Source: Firmicutes bacterium UBA5389 (GTDB lineage Bacteria > Bacillota > DTU025). Taken from it: a DNA stretch of 29,662 nucleotides. Below the pieces are notes generated by a model. That model searched no databases. It was not told the DNA's origin and worked only from the letters and a program-made list of their open reading frames with translations. Positions 7,907 through 16,401 of the stretch are shown here, one piece after another (positions within the stretch are counted from its first letter, which is position 1; every line of letters starts with the position of its first letter). Position numbers and translations under genes: made by a program. Where the stretch lies: the NCBI GenBank assembly GCA_002409965.1, contig DHON01000104.1, positions 1-29,662 of the forward strand. The letters are read 5' to 3'.

Positions 7907-8729
7907 CGCCTATATCCATATCTCATTGATCGACCTTCTCATCGCCCTGCTCTTCGTGGGAGTCACCGCGCTCATCTCATACTGGCAACACCTGGGCCTG
8001 GAGCGCGACATCGCCATCGGAACAGTCCGCACCTTCGTTCAGCTGCTGACGGTGGGATTCGTCCTCCAGCGGCTGTTCGATGCTTCCCGATGGTACTGGG
8101 TGGTGTTGGCCCTGGCCATCATGACCACGGTTGCCGGGTACAACGCCGTGAAAAGGCAGGCCGGCGCGAAGCAGGGGCTTTTCGCGATGACGACGGCTTC
8201 CATCGCCACCGGAGGCGCCATCACCTTGATACTCGTAATCGGAGTGGTGTTGCGCGTGCTCCCCTGGTACCAGCCTCAATACGTGATACCCATCGCCGGC
8301 ATGGTAATCGGAAATTCGATGAATGGAGCGGCGCTTGTGGTCAACAGATTCCATTCAGAGCTCACACTGCGACGAAGTGAGATCGAGGCCTCCCTGGCGC
8401 TGGGAGCGCCCGCGCGCGAAGCGGCCGCCGGAGCGCTCCGTGAGTCGCTGCGCGCCGCAATGATGCCCACAGTCAACTCCATGATGACTGTGGGCCTAGT
8501 GCAGTTGCCCGGCATGATGACCGGACAGATCATCTCGGGAGCGAGCCCTCTGGATGCAGTGCGCTACCAAGTGGTGGTGATGTTGATGATCGCGGCCGCC
8601 ACTGCTGTGACCGCCATGACCGCCGCCTTCGGGGCGCTGCGCGTGTTCTTCACGCCGGCTCAGCAGCTCTCGCCCCGACTGGAGCTAGGCAGACACTGGG
8701 ATGCCTACGTTGGTCGAAGGCAATCGTAG
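7896..8729 (+). CDS. fetB: FetB-like UPF0014 membrane permease
   Basis: The 277-residue membrane protein has about seven hydrophobic segments and characteristic UPF0014 signatures: RTFVQLLTVGFVL near the N-terminus, IPIAGMVIGNSMNGAAL in the middle, and VGLVQLPGMMTGQIISGASP near the C-terminus. It forms the channel of the ABC system with the ATPase just upstream. The ATG at 7896 is preceded by AGGGGGAG 7 nt away, inside the end of the fetA frame; the frame's earlier starts lie within fetA and are not needed. The length is typical of the family. The nested inverted repeat downstream (8837-8889) probably ends the unit. Confidence 0.9.
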   Translation: MNASAYIHISLIDLLIALLFVGVTALISYWQHLGLERDIAIGTVRTFVQLLTVGFVLQRLFDASRWYWVVLALAIMTTVAGYNAVKRQAGAKQGLFAMTTASIATGGAITLILVIGVVLRVLPWYQPQYVIPIAGMVIGNSMNGAALVVNRFHSELTLRRSEIEASLALGAPAREAAAGALRESLRAAMMPTVNSMMTVGLVQLPGMMTGQIISGASPLDAVRYQVVVMLMIAAATAVTAMTAAFGALRVFFTPAQQLSPRLELGRHWDAYVGRRQS

Positions 8730-8836
8730 TTCCCTGGCTATGTCGCTCCCGAGCGGCGGCTCAGCCAGCTGCGAACTATGCACCCGCGTCTCCGCGGGCA
8801 CTGCCCTCGCCCCGACCCACTTACCGCGAGACCGAC

Positions 8837-8889
8837 GAGCGGGCAGTCCGGCGTCCGCCCCCACGGGGGCATCGCCTTTCTGCCCGCTC
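8837..8889. terminator. Nested inverted repeat between convergent genes
   Basis: Perfect 10-bp arms GAGCGGGCAG/CTGCCCGCTC enclose a second hairpin GCCCCC-AC-GGGGGC. It sits between fetB (+) and the phosphodiesterase gene (-), where a bidirectional terminator is expected, but neither strand has a good T-run. Confidence 0.45.
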
Positions 8890-8967
8890 TGACCATTGTC
8901 TCTGTCTGTCGCCTTTGTCTGTCTCGCTTATCCGCAGGCTGCGCGCTGTAATCTGTGCCTTACTCGC

Positions 8968-10284
8968 TCACTCGATTCCCAGAATCGTCATGACCAGGCC
9001 ATAGATGTCGGTCAACGACCGCGCCGCGTCGAAGAGCTGTTCAGCGTTTCCATCGCGAGCCCGCGGCCCGTACACGACCAACGGCACCAGCAAGTCGGTG
9101 TCGAGGTCAGCTGTGCCGTGGCTTCCTCGGGTGTAATCCATGAACAGCGGAGACTCGATGAACATATAGCCCGATGCCGTCACGGCGATCAGAGGCGGGG
9201 TGCGTGGATGACGCGTATGCAGCTCAGCGCGGCGTGCCTGAGCCTCGGGGCTGTCCTGCCCGATCACTTCAGCTACGCCCTCGGCGTCCGCAAGCGCCTT
9301 TGCCAGCTCGCTCGCGGCCTCGCCCTCCGCCCACACATACAGCACGCCGCCGTCCAGCGTCACGGGGATCTCAGTCCCGGTGGATTCGGCCACTTCATCT
9401 ATGAGGTCAAGCGCTGTGATGCCCTTATCTACCCGGGTCATGCCGTGGTCAGCAGTTACAATCATGCACCAGTTGCCGGCCCGAGTGGCATCCAGCTTCG
9501 CGGCCAGATCCTCAAGCCCTCGGCTCATCGCCGCTATCGCCGCGGCGGTCTCCTCGGCTGGAGCAGGCCCGAATCTGTGTCCGCACTTGTCGGGGCTCCC
9601 GAGGTTGACTCCGATGACGGCCGGAGAATAGTCCTTCTCCAGATAGGCCTGGACCGCGGCAAGCACCCACAGGTCCAGCTTGACGTGCCACCCGGCATAG
9701 TCGTCATACTGCCCGGACTCATCAGGCGGAGGTCCCACTGCTTCCAGGACCCAGTCCGGGACTTCCTCAGCCCCCACCGATACATCCGCCGCCCCCGACA
9801 GCATGAGGCGGACGTTCTTCTTGGCCGACATCATGGCGGTACCGAAGCCTGCATCGCGCGCGGCTTCGAACAGTGTCGGCCTCTCCAGCAGATCCGGAGA
9901 GTTGAACCGACCGAGCGACTCATCGGCTCGCAGGTATTCCTTGCCTGTCACTCCGTTCTCCTCCGGGTAGCGCCCGGTGAATATGGCGGCGTGCCCCGCC
10001 GCGGTAGACGATGGGAAGACCGTCCGCACCACCGTCGACAGGCAGTCACCCTCCTCACACCCGCTCGCGCGCTGCGCTGCGCACAGAAACGCTTCGCCGG
10101 GCAGAAGATCCAGCGATCCGGCTGGGCATCCGTCCAACACTATCACCACTACCGTCGGCCCCAACTGCGTTGGACTGGCAAAGTCCTGGGCGGCGGCGGG
10201 GGCGCTCAATACCGGCCCCAGCGCCGCCTGACCCAGCACGATCAGCGCAGTAAGGAACAGCGGCAGCGCTCGTAGGCGCCGCAC
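8968..10284 (-). CDS. Secreted alkaline-phosphatase-superfamily phosphodiesterase/pyrophosphatase
   Basis: The 438-residue product has an N-terminal signal peptide (basic MRRLR, hydrophobic core, cleavage near SAPAAAQ). It shows the type I phosphodiesterase/nucleotide pyrophosphatase fold: metal ligand D51 in VVIVLDG, the nucleophile region FPSSTAAGHAAIFTGRYPEENGV-like (Ser/Thr before AAGH), then D and H in PDKCGHRFG, ADHGM with the next metal pair, and the last histidine in GSHGT. It should act outside the membrane on phosphodiester or pyrophosphate substrates. The GTG start follows the upstream stop by 2 nt, so the two secreted proteins are made together. An antisense frame of similar length on the + strand is a GC-rich shadow. 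The substrate is unknown. Confidence 0.85.
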   Translation of the reverse strand: MRRLRALPLFLTALIVLGQAALGPVLSAPAAAQDFASPTQLGPTVVVIVLDGCPAGSLDLLPGEAFLCAAQRASGCEEGDCLSTVVRTVFPSSTAAGHAAIFTGRYPEENGVTGKEYLRADESLGRFNSPDLLERPTLFEAARDAGFGTAMMSAKKNVRLMLSGAADVSVGAEEVPDWVLEAVGPPPDESGQYDDYAGWHVKLDLWVLAAVQAYLEKDYSPAVIGVNLGSPDKCGHRFGPAPAEETAAAIAAMSRGLEDLAAKLDATRAGNWCMIVTADHGMTRVDKGITALDLIDEVAESTGTEIPVTLDGGVLYVWAEGEAASELAKALADAEGVAEVIGQDSPEAQARRAELHTRHPRTPPLIAVTASGYMFIESPLFMDYTRGSHGTADLDTDLLVPLVVYGPRARDGNAEQLFDAARSLTDIYGLVMTILGIE

Positions 10285-10286
10285 GT

Positions 10287-10802
10287 CTACTTCACCTTCA
10301 CTTCAATAGCTACGACGAACCAGTTCCAGTCCTCCTTGGGATAGACCTTCTCCAGCTCGGGATGGGTTGTGTAGGGGAATACCAGCTTGACCGGTCCCCC
10401 CACCCCTGCCCCGATAGGCTTGCCCCCGTCTTGTGTGGCAAGCATGATGGGATACTTGGCTACATCCTCGGCCTTGAGCGTGACTTTCTTGCCGTCTTTC
10501 GCAATCACTATGACCTCAGCCACGTCCCCGGCCGCGCCGGCGAACTTGAGGATATCTGCGATGACGACCCCCGTATACTTCTTCTTGCCAAGCCATGGGT
10601 CTTTGCCATCGTAGAGCTTGGTTCCGATGCCCTCGAGCATCGCCATGTCGAGTTCGAGCCCCTTGTCGGAGTTGGTCTCGGTGATAGCGCCTGTCACCGT
10701 AACAACCACTTTGCCGGCGGGTTTGGCAGCGGCCAGGCAGTATACTGAGCCCGCCAGCGCCAGAACAGCACACAGTCCGATTATCAGCCCAAGTCTGCGC
10801 AT
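10287..10802 (-). CDS. Small secreted protein with sulfite-oxidase/YedY-like (molybdopterin-domain) fold
   Basis: The 171-residue product has a clear signal peptide (to about residue 25). The mature part reads like the oxidoreductase molybdopterin-binding domain of the SUOX/YedY type: an initial TVTGAI strand, DMAMLEG, YTGVVIADILKFAGA, a VIVIAKDGKKVTL hairpin, LATQDGGKPIG, GGPVKLVFPY and a closing DWNWFVVAIEV. The mature chain contains no cysteine, so the residue that ligates molybdenum in true sulfite oxidases is absent and catalysis is doubtful. The start is clear: AAGGAGG lies 9 nt before the ATG. It lies 41 nt after the MFS gene and 2 nt before the phosphodiesterase start, so it may extend the long operon. 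Confidence 0.7.
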   Translation of the reverse strand: MRRLGLIIGLCAVLALAGSVYCLAAAKPAGKVVVTVTGAITETNSDKGLELDMAMLEGIGTKLYDGKDPWLGKKKYTGVVIADILKFAGAAGDVAEVIVIAKDGKKVTLKAEDVAKYPIMLATQDGGKPIGAGVGGPVKLVFPYTTHPELEKVYPKEDWNWFVVAIEVKVK

Positions 10803-10843
10803 TCTATGTAGCCTCCTTGAAATTGATAGTCACCAGACGAAAA

Positions 10844-12103
10844 CTAGACGGTAGCAGAATCCCTTCTCTCACGGAACTTCTCTGCCCATTGACCACCTCC
10901 TTCATCATCGCACGCGCGCGCACGACTGCGAATCGCGAGCCCCTCTTTCACGAGCAACGACCCGCCTATTGCCACAAGCCCCGCCGCAAGGTAGAACGGG
11001 GCACTCGGCGACCGAGCGTAAATGGCGCCGCCCAGGTAGGGGCCGAACACCGACACGGTCGACATAGCCAGGCTGAACAAGGCGAATGCCCTCCCGTCAG
11101 CCCGCTCGCCCAGGATTTCGCCTACCCCGGCATACACAACACCCTGTCCCGCCATGAAGCCCCCCAGCAGGAACAGGCATACGAAAGTGACCGCCTGCGA
11201 TGCCACCGCGGCGAAACAGATCAGCGATGCCACGAAGACCAACAGGTTTGCGCCCACTGCGACCAGGGCTCCGCGCCTGTCGACAGCCCTAGCCACCGCC
11301 GCTGTGATCAGAGCCTGGCCCAACGACATCAGTGTCCCGAGCGCGCTTATCGTCTGCATGTTGCTGCTCCGCACATCGCTCAGGTACTGCGATATGAGCG
11401 GCTGGATCATGTAGTACGCGAAAGCGCACACTGAATACAGAATGATGAACCAGACGAACGCGCGGTCGCGCAGAAGGCCGCTGTATCCGCCGCTGCCGCG
11501 CTGTTCTGCCTGCGCCTGCTCGCGCTCAGGCGGAAGATTGGCCATGACGCACGAGGCAGCCAGGAAGAAGACGAACGACAACAGGAACACGTTCTCTGCT
11601 CCCCATGCGTCCGCCACGTACCCTCCCACCAGCGGGCTGACGATCATCCCGGCCGCAAATCCCACGTTTATGACACCGAAGGCGCTCCCGGCCGCTCCCC
11701 GGGCCGCCGACGATGCCGCGTAGGCGTTCAGGGCAGGATACCCCAGAAGCGACCCCGAATAAAGCGCAATCCCCAGCGCAGCCATGCGGTAGTCTCGCGC
11801 GAAGTAGTAAAGGATCGGCGCCGGCGCACCCGCAAGCCACGTCAGCAGTATCACCTTGCGCCTGTCGTACCTATCGGCTAGCCAACCGCCGGGGATGCAT
11901 GATGCGGCGGTCGCGGCCATAGACACCGAGAACACCAGGCCCACCTGGCTCGGAGTGCAGCCGATGCTCCGCAGATGCACCGGAAACATGTAGGCATGAA
12001 GCCCGTAGCCGAATCCCCACAGGAACATACCCGCCGCAAGCAACTTTATCGCAAGTGGAATCGGCACCCTGCCGCCTCGTGATATCAATCTACCGTCACC
12101 CAT
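10844..12103 (-). CDS. MFS transporter
   Basis: The 419-residue protein has about twelve hydrophobic segments and the MFS loop 2-3 signature GGWLADRYDRRKV. A second copy in the other half (ARAVDRRGALVAV) is weaker. The ATG at 12103 is preferred because it follows the kinase stop by 4 nt; an upstream start at 12163 would lie inside the kinase gene. It closes the ECF/PfkB/FGGY catabolic unit and may export a product or import a related sugar. Family members cover many substrates, so specificity cannot be given. Confidence 0.88.
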   Translation of the reverse strand: MGDGRLISRGGRVPIPLAIKLLAAGMFLWGFGYGLHAYMFPVHLRSIGCTPSQVGLVFSVSMAATAASCIPGGWLADRYDRRKVILLTWLAGAPAPILYYFARDYRMAALGIALYSGSLLGYPALNAYAASSAARGAAGSAFGVINVGFAAGMIVSPLVGGYVADAWGAENVFLLSFVFFLAASCVMANLPPEREQAQAEQRGSGGYSGLLRDRAFVWFIILYSVCAFAYYMIQPLISQYLSDVRSSNMQTISALGTLMSLGQALITAAVARAVDRRGALVAVGANLLVFVASLICFAAVASQAVTFVCLFLLGGFMAGQGVVYAGVGEILGERADGRAFALFSLAMSTVSVFGPYLGGAIYARSPSAPFYLAAGLVAIGGSLLVKEGLAIRSRARACDDEGGGQWAEKFRERRDSATV

Positions 12104-12107
12104 CAAG

Positions 12108-13550
12108 CTACACCCATATCCTCTCAAGCGCCTCTTCAACTCGCCGGAATCGGCCGAAAGCATCCTCGTACGCCCCGCAGAACAGCGGATCGCGCGAAGG
12201 TTCGAATCTGGCGTCCGGCTGAACTACCGCCTCCACGCCCGCATCGACGTCCTTGAACACCCCGGTCGCCACGCCCGCCAGTATAACCGCGCCGGCAAGC
12301 GCGCCTTCACACACCCTCATCCTGACCACGGGCGCCTGCAGGATGTCGGCCTTCATCTGAAGCCACGCATCGTGCCGCGCCCCCGACCCCACCGCCCTGA
12401 ACTCGGAGATTGCCACCCCACCCAGGCAGACCTGCACGCACTCGCGCATGGCGTAGGCGCACCCTTCCAGAACCGACCTGACGATGTCGGACGGAGTGTG
12501 GCCCAGGCTCAGCCCGACCAACGCTCCCCGAGCCAGCGGATTGCTCGTGGGGCTGCGTCTGCCCGTCATGTGCGGAATGAAGGTCAAGCCGCCCGCTCCG
12601 GGCGCTGAGCGCCCAACTGCCTCTCGAACAGGTTCGGTCCAGTCTGTCTGGCCTCGGAACACATCGGGCATCGCCGTTGATATCGCCCACGCCAGGGCAC
12701 CGCCGCTGGACGACACGGGCATGACTAAGAGACTCCGTCCGGGTGCCACGTGCTGGACAGCCAGAGGGTTCAGTCCATCCGGCACGACCACTGCCACGCA
12801 AGTGGATGTGCCAGTGGAATCGCAGGCGACCCCGGGCTCAACGATCCCCGCTCCCAAAGCCTCAATGAAAGCGTCGATGCCCCCTGCCGCAACTGGAGTT
12901 CCCTCAGGCAGACGGGTCTCGCCGCCCGCCACAGCCGAAACCGTCCCTGCCGACTGCCACGGATCCACCGTGGGCGGGAGCAGGCCCTGCGCCGGATGCC
13001 CGCCCGCGGGCCACGACAGCATGCAGGACGCCGCAGGCCTGTCCATCCAGGCGTTCCCTGTGAGCCTGAGACCAACATAGTCCTTGGGCTGCAGCACTCT
13101 GACGGCCTCGCCGGCGAGGTCGTGCCCGTCTTCCAGCAGTTTCCGGTGCAGCCACACAGCCGTGGCCTCAAAGGACGGCCCGGCCAGCTCCGATGGCCTC
13201 ATCGGCCCCGATGGCCCAGCTTCCCATGCCTGCGCGGGCCTGGGGTCCATCCACGTGATTATGTTGCTGAGCGCGCGCCCGTAACCATCTACGGCGATCA
13301 GCGAAGGGCCGTGTCCGGATAGACCCACACCGCGCACAGCAACCGGATCCTGCCCATCCATGACTTCATCCAGGCACTCGATCACGGCGGCCCAAATACG
13401 GTCCGGGTCTTGCTCGGCGCCTGCCGAGTCCTCCGGCCTGACCACCCAGGCGGAACGAAAGGCGGCGCGATAGTAGCCATCGGCGCGCCAGACACACGCT
13501 TTGACTGCGGATGATCCTATGTCTATGCCCACAAGCGCTGGACTAGCCAT
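12108..13550 (-). CDS. FGGY-family carbohydrate kinase (xylulokinase-like)
   Basis: The 480-residue kinase has the two actin-like domains of the FGGY family. Visible are the N-terminal phosphate loop GIDIGSSAVKACVW, the GGIDAFIEALGAG segment with the probable catalytic aspartate, the ATP-binding STGTSTCVAVV, and the C-terminal GSGARHDAWLQMKADI signature. These enzymes phosphorylate sugars or polyols, most often ketoses such as xylulose, and LsrK (the AI-2 kinase) also belongs here. The ATG at 13550 overlaps the end of the dehydrogenase gene by 8 nt. The neighbouring dehydrogenase could supply a ketose and the aldolase could cleave the phosphorylated product. The true substrate is unknown. Confidence 0.9.
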   Translation of the reverse strand: MASPALVGIDIGSSAVKACVWRADGYYRAAFRSAWVVRPEDSAGAEQDPDRIWAAVIECLDEVMDGQDPVAVRGVGLSGHGPSLIAVDGYGRALSNIITWMDPRPAQAWEAGPSGPMRPSELAGPSFEATAVWLHRKLLEDGHDLAGEAVRVLQPKDYVGLRLTGNAWMDRPAASCMLSWPAGGHPAQGLLPPTVDPWQSAGTVSAVAGGETRLPEGTPVAAGGIDAFIEALGAGIVEPGVACDSTGTSTCVAVVVPDGLNPLAVQHVAPGRSLLVMPVSSSGGALAWAISTAMPDVFRGQTDWTEPVREAVGRSAPGAGGLTFIPHMTGRRSPTSNPLARGALVGLSLGHTPSDIVRSVLEGCAYAMRECVQVCLGGVAISEFRAVGSGARHDAWLQMKADILQAPVVRMRVCEGALAGAVILAGVATGVFKDVDAGVEAVVQPDARFEPSRDPLFCGAYEDAFGRFRRVEEALERIWV

Positions 13551-14577
13551 CCTGACCCACCCCGATCATCGCCTTCAGGCACTTGCCCGTTGCGGCGGTC
13601 TCGAAGGCCCGAGCCGCATCGTCCAGGCTGAACTCATGCGTGATGATGCCGTCGACATCGACGCGGCCGGCGGCCAGCATCCCTAGAGCAGTCCGGAAAT
13701 GCTCCGGCGCGAACCCGAAGCTGCCCGTCAGAGTCACCTCGTCGTAATGCACACGCTGCGCGTCCACTGCCAGCATCGTGCCCCCGGGAAGCCCGCCGAA
13801 CACGTTCACCGCGCCCCCAGGCCCTGCCGCCGCCATGGCCTGGTCCACGGCCTCGGGCGCGCCAACGCACACGAACACCACGTCCGCGCCAAAGCCGCGT
13901 GTGGCATCGTTGACCCACGCCGCAACGTCAGTCTGCCCGGGGTCGACCACCTCAGCCCCGCGCCGCCCGGCCTGCAGCCTCCTGCACTCCTCGGGTTCGC
14001 TCACAAGCAACCTGCCCGCCCCCGCGGCCTTGCACGACTCCAGCATGAACAGGCCCATAGGTCCGGCGCCGACTATCAGCACTGTGTCGCCCATGCGCAC
14101 GCGCGAGTCGGCGACTGCATTCAAACAGCAAGCCAGTGGTTCTGCAAGCGCGGCCACTCTCGGGTCCAGCCCATCCGGCACTCGGAATGTGCCCTTTTGG
14201 AGCACCCCCGCAGGCACGCTCACGTACTCCGCGAACCCCCCGTCGATCCACTCCTTGTGCCTGCACAGCTCGTGCCGACCGCGGGCGCACAGCGGGCATA
14301 CGAAGCACGGGACGTACGGGGCGACCGCCACCAGATCGCCCTCATTGACACTCACGGATGGGGATGGATCCCGAGTCTCGACGACCCGTCCGACCACCTC
14401 GTGCCCCAGCACGCACGGGGGAGTGAACATGTGGTGGCCCCGCCGGTATGTCTTGATGTCAGTGCCGCACAGGCCGCAATAGCTCACCCGAAGCAGCGCC
14501 CCGCCCGGCTCTGCCTCGGGCTTTGGGATCTGCTCTACTCGCACCTCACCCGGCCCACGATACACCGCTGCCTTCAA
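13543..14577 (-). CDS. Zinc-dependent alcohol (polyol) dehydrogenase
   Basis: The 344-residue medium-chain dehydrogenase has C37 (CGLCGTD) and H59-E60 (GHE) as catalytic-zinc ligands. C91, C94, C97 and C105 form the structural zinc lobe, and the nucleotide-binding loop GAGPMG follows in a Rossmann fold ending in an acidic VSEPEE, which suggests NAD. The length fits the sorbitol/threonine dehydrogenase branch. The TTG start at 14577 is chosen: GGAGGTG precedes it by about 8 nt, the family N-terminus begins KAAVYRGPG, and the start overlaps the aldolase stop as TTGA. The much longer upstream frame runs antisense-like through the aldolase and is not used. It probably oxidises a polyol or sugar to a ketone within the operon. 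Confidence 0.92.
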   Translation of the reverse strand: MKAAVYRGPGEVRVEQIPKPEAEPGGALLRVSYCGLCGTDIKTYRRGHHMFTPPCVLGHEVVGRVVETRDPSPSVSVNEGDLVAVAPYVPCFVCPLCARGRHELCRHKEWIDGGFAEYVSVPAGVLQKGTFRVPDGLDPRVAALAEPLACCLNAVADSRVRMGDTVLIVGAGPMGLFMLESCKAAGAGRLLVSEPEECRRLQAGRRGAEVVDPGQTDVAAWVNDATRGFGADVVFVCVGAPEAVDQAMAAAGPGGAVNVFGGLPGGTMLAVDAQRVHYDEVTLTGSFGFAPEHFRTALGMLAAGRVDVDGIITHEFSLDDAARAFETAATGKCLKAMIGVGQDG

Positions 14578-15338
14578 GCTCGGCGCACCTCCCCGCTCGG
14601 GCCCAAAGTCGCGTGAACGATTGCGTGCAGCTCGCGCACCTTGGCCCGGGGATCGGCCGACTGGAACACATTGCGCCCGAAGGCAATGCCCGCCGCCCCG
14701 CACTGCATGGCCTGGCGGACCACGGTATTGGGATCGGCGACTTTGGGGCCGCCCGCGATGATTATCGGCGCCCGGCACGCCCGGACAATGCCGGCGAAAC
14801 CATCTTCGGTGAAGTAGGTCTTGATGACATCCGCGCCCAGCTCATAACCAACGCGGGCGCATACCGCAATCCACTCGGGGTCGTAGTTGTGCGCAGGATC
14901 GGCCGGGATTACCTCGGCCAACACCGGTATTCCCAGGCCGTGGGCATCGGAGATCGCGGACCCCATGATCTCGAACATGTCCTGCTCTTGCTCCGAGCCG
15001 ACCAGAACCATGACGCAGACGGCGTCCGCGCCCAAGGCGCATGCCTCTTCCACGCTGCAGACCAGGGTGTGAAAGGCTGGATTTGGACTGAACTTGGTGG
15101 ACCCGCCGGTGATCCTTACTATGAGACCGGCGCGGCCCGCGTAGCCCGCCCACTCGCTCCTGGCCATCCCCGGATTGACCAGGATGGCATCGGCCCCGCC
15201 CGCCACGACCTCGGCCACGACCCGGGGCGGATCATCTATCCCCTGTACAGGCCCCATGAACCCGCCGAAGTCCAACGGGCACACCACGGCCTTTCCGTCT
15301 TTGAATATCCTACGAAGCCTGACATCAATTCCTGCCAT
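14574..15338 (-). CDS. Class I aldolase of the DhnA/LsrF type
   Basis: The 254-residue TIM-barrel aldolase belongs to the COG1830 type (class I fructose-bisphosphate aldolase DhnA, LsrF). Visible are the N-terminal VVCPLDFGGFMGP, a central VMVLVGSEQEQ segment, the Schiff-base lysine in GADVIKTYFTED, IIIAGGPKV, and the phosphate-binding AAGIAFGRNVFQ. The start is certain: AAAGGAG sits 8 nt before the ATG at 15338; an earlier frame start at 15407 has no such site. The family cleaves phosphorylated ketoses or, in LsrF, acts as a thiolase on phosphorylated AI-2. It overlaps the genes on both sides (14 nt and 4 nt). Confidence 0.9.
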   Translation of the reverse strand: MAGIDVRLRRIFKDGKAVVCPLDFGGFMGPVQGIDDPPRVVAEVVAGGADAILVNPGMARSEWAGYAGRAGLIVRITGGSTKFSPNPAFHTLVCSVEEACALGADAVCVMVLVGSEQEQDMFEIMGSAISDAHGLGIPVLAEVIPADPAHNYDPEWIAVCARVGYELGADVIKTYFTEDGFAGIVRACRAPIIIAGGPKVADPNTVVRQAMQCGAAGIAFGRNVFQSADPRAKVRELHAIVHATLGPSGEVRRA

Positions 15339-16401
15339 AAGCAGATCTCCTTTCTCTGACACACACCAATAGCCGGGCAAGCTCACGTATGTTGAGACCA
15401 TTGACATCCTCCACGGTTCGAATCCATTCCGCCGGGAACCCCTCTATGCCGTGAAGCGCCCCGGTGACAGCGCCCACGATGGACGCAAGGGTGTCGGCGT
15501 CGCCCCCCATGTTCACCGCCGCCGTCACGGCCTCCGCGCAGTCCGATCCGTAGAGCGCCACAATTCCCATAGCCGTGGGTACCAACTCGGTAGGAAGCAT
15601 CCCCACACCGCAGATCTCATACAGCTCATCCAGCGCCTCGTCGGCGCACCGGCTTTCGGCGACAATGCGCCGCGCCAAGCGGATACGAGCCGCAACTGAC
15701 GCACCCGCCCACTTCACGCCGTGAGCCTCTCCATACTCAGCGCCCCAAACCGCGGCGTCGAGTATCTCCTCGACCGCACGCGCCGTCCAGACGTGACTGA
15801 TGGTTCCCGCGCACACACTCGCAGTCCCAGTCGCCGCCGCTCCAGCAGCCACCGCGCAAGCCACGGCGCACGCGCCTCCTATGGCGATGCTCACCCCGTG
15901 CGTGGGCAAGCACGATGCATAGCACTCCTCGGCCGCATCGGCCAGGCGGCCCGCATTGACAAGACCGATGGGCGCCACGCGCATCGCCGCCCCAACGGTA
16001 TCGCCTGACGAGCCTGTGGCGCGCGGATCCTCACCGGCCCTGAGGCGCTCCAGCGCGCGCCGGGTACTCGGACCCATGACCGTGGATTGCCAGGCATTGC
16101 AGTCGTCGGCCCATTTCAGATAGGCCTGCGCAGCCGTCTCGGCAGTGACCCGACCGTGCTCATCGAGAGCCTGGATGAGGGCGATGGTCTGTTCGGTGTC
16201 GTCAGTTATCCGCCCGGCGGGCATCCCGTGGTGGTAATGGCTCGCACTGGGCGCGGCGAACCAGTCCAGCCAGCCGTATCTCGCCCGTATCTCATCTCTC
16301 GTCAAGAACTCGCACGGCATGCCCATAGCATCGCCTATGGCAACGCCCGCGAGGCTTCCTGCCGCTCTTTTCGAGAACTCACAATCGAACCCATCATTCA
16401 T
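15325..16401 (-). CDS. ADP-ribosylglycohydrolase-family N-glycosidase
   Basis: The 358-residue all-helical hydrolase of the DraG/ARH family has both metal-binding clusters intact: T66-D67-D68 (ITDDTEQT) and D301-x-D303-T304 (NMGGDADT), which bind two Mg or Mn ions. Family enzymes break N- or O-glycosidic bonds to ribose. Placed between a sugar kinase and an aldolase, it is more likely to free a sugar from a riboside or similar small molecule than to reverse protein ADP-ribosylation; this is inference. The ATG at 16401 overlaps the PfkB stop by 8 nt; an upstream start at 16494 would be deep in that gene. No nitrogenase genes are present. Confidence 0.9.
   Translation of the reverse strand: MNDGFDCEFSKRAAGSLAGVAIGDAMGMPCEFLTRDEIRARYGWLDWFAAPSASHYHHGMPAGRITDDTEQTIALIQALDEHGRVTAETAAQAYLKWADDCNAWQSTVMGPSTRRALERLRAGEDPRATGSSGDTVGAAMRVAPIGLVNAGRLADAAEECYASCLPTHGVSIAIGGACAVACAVAAGAAATGTASVCAGTISHVWTARAVEEILDAAVWGAEYGEAHGVKWAGASVAARIRLARRIVAESRCADEALDELYEICGVGMLPTELVPTAMGIVALYGSDCAEAVTAAVNMGGDADTLASIVGAVTGALHGIEGFPAEWIRTVEDVNGLNIRELARLLVCVRERRSAYGRN

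Noticed and set aside
8896..10275. A 459-codon + strand frame antisense to the phosphodiesterase gene
   Set aside because: The - strand product has a signal peptide and all catalytic motifs; the + strand translation is His/Arg-rich with no recognisable features.
13699..14616. A 305-codon + strand frame antisense to the dehydrogenase
   Set aside because: Composition typical of an antisense shadow; the dehydrogenase on the other strand has intact zinc ligands.
15415..15427. tRNA T-arm-like GGTTCGAATCC (a similar one near 12199)
   Set aside because: Both lie inside clearly coding sequence and no cloverleaf can be drawn around them.
15325..16401. Dinitrogenase-reductase activating role (DraG) for the glycohydrolase
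   Set aside because: No nitrogenase or DraT genes nearby; the context is sugar transport and catabolism.
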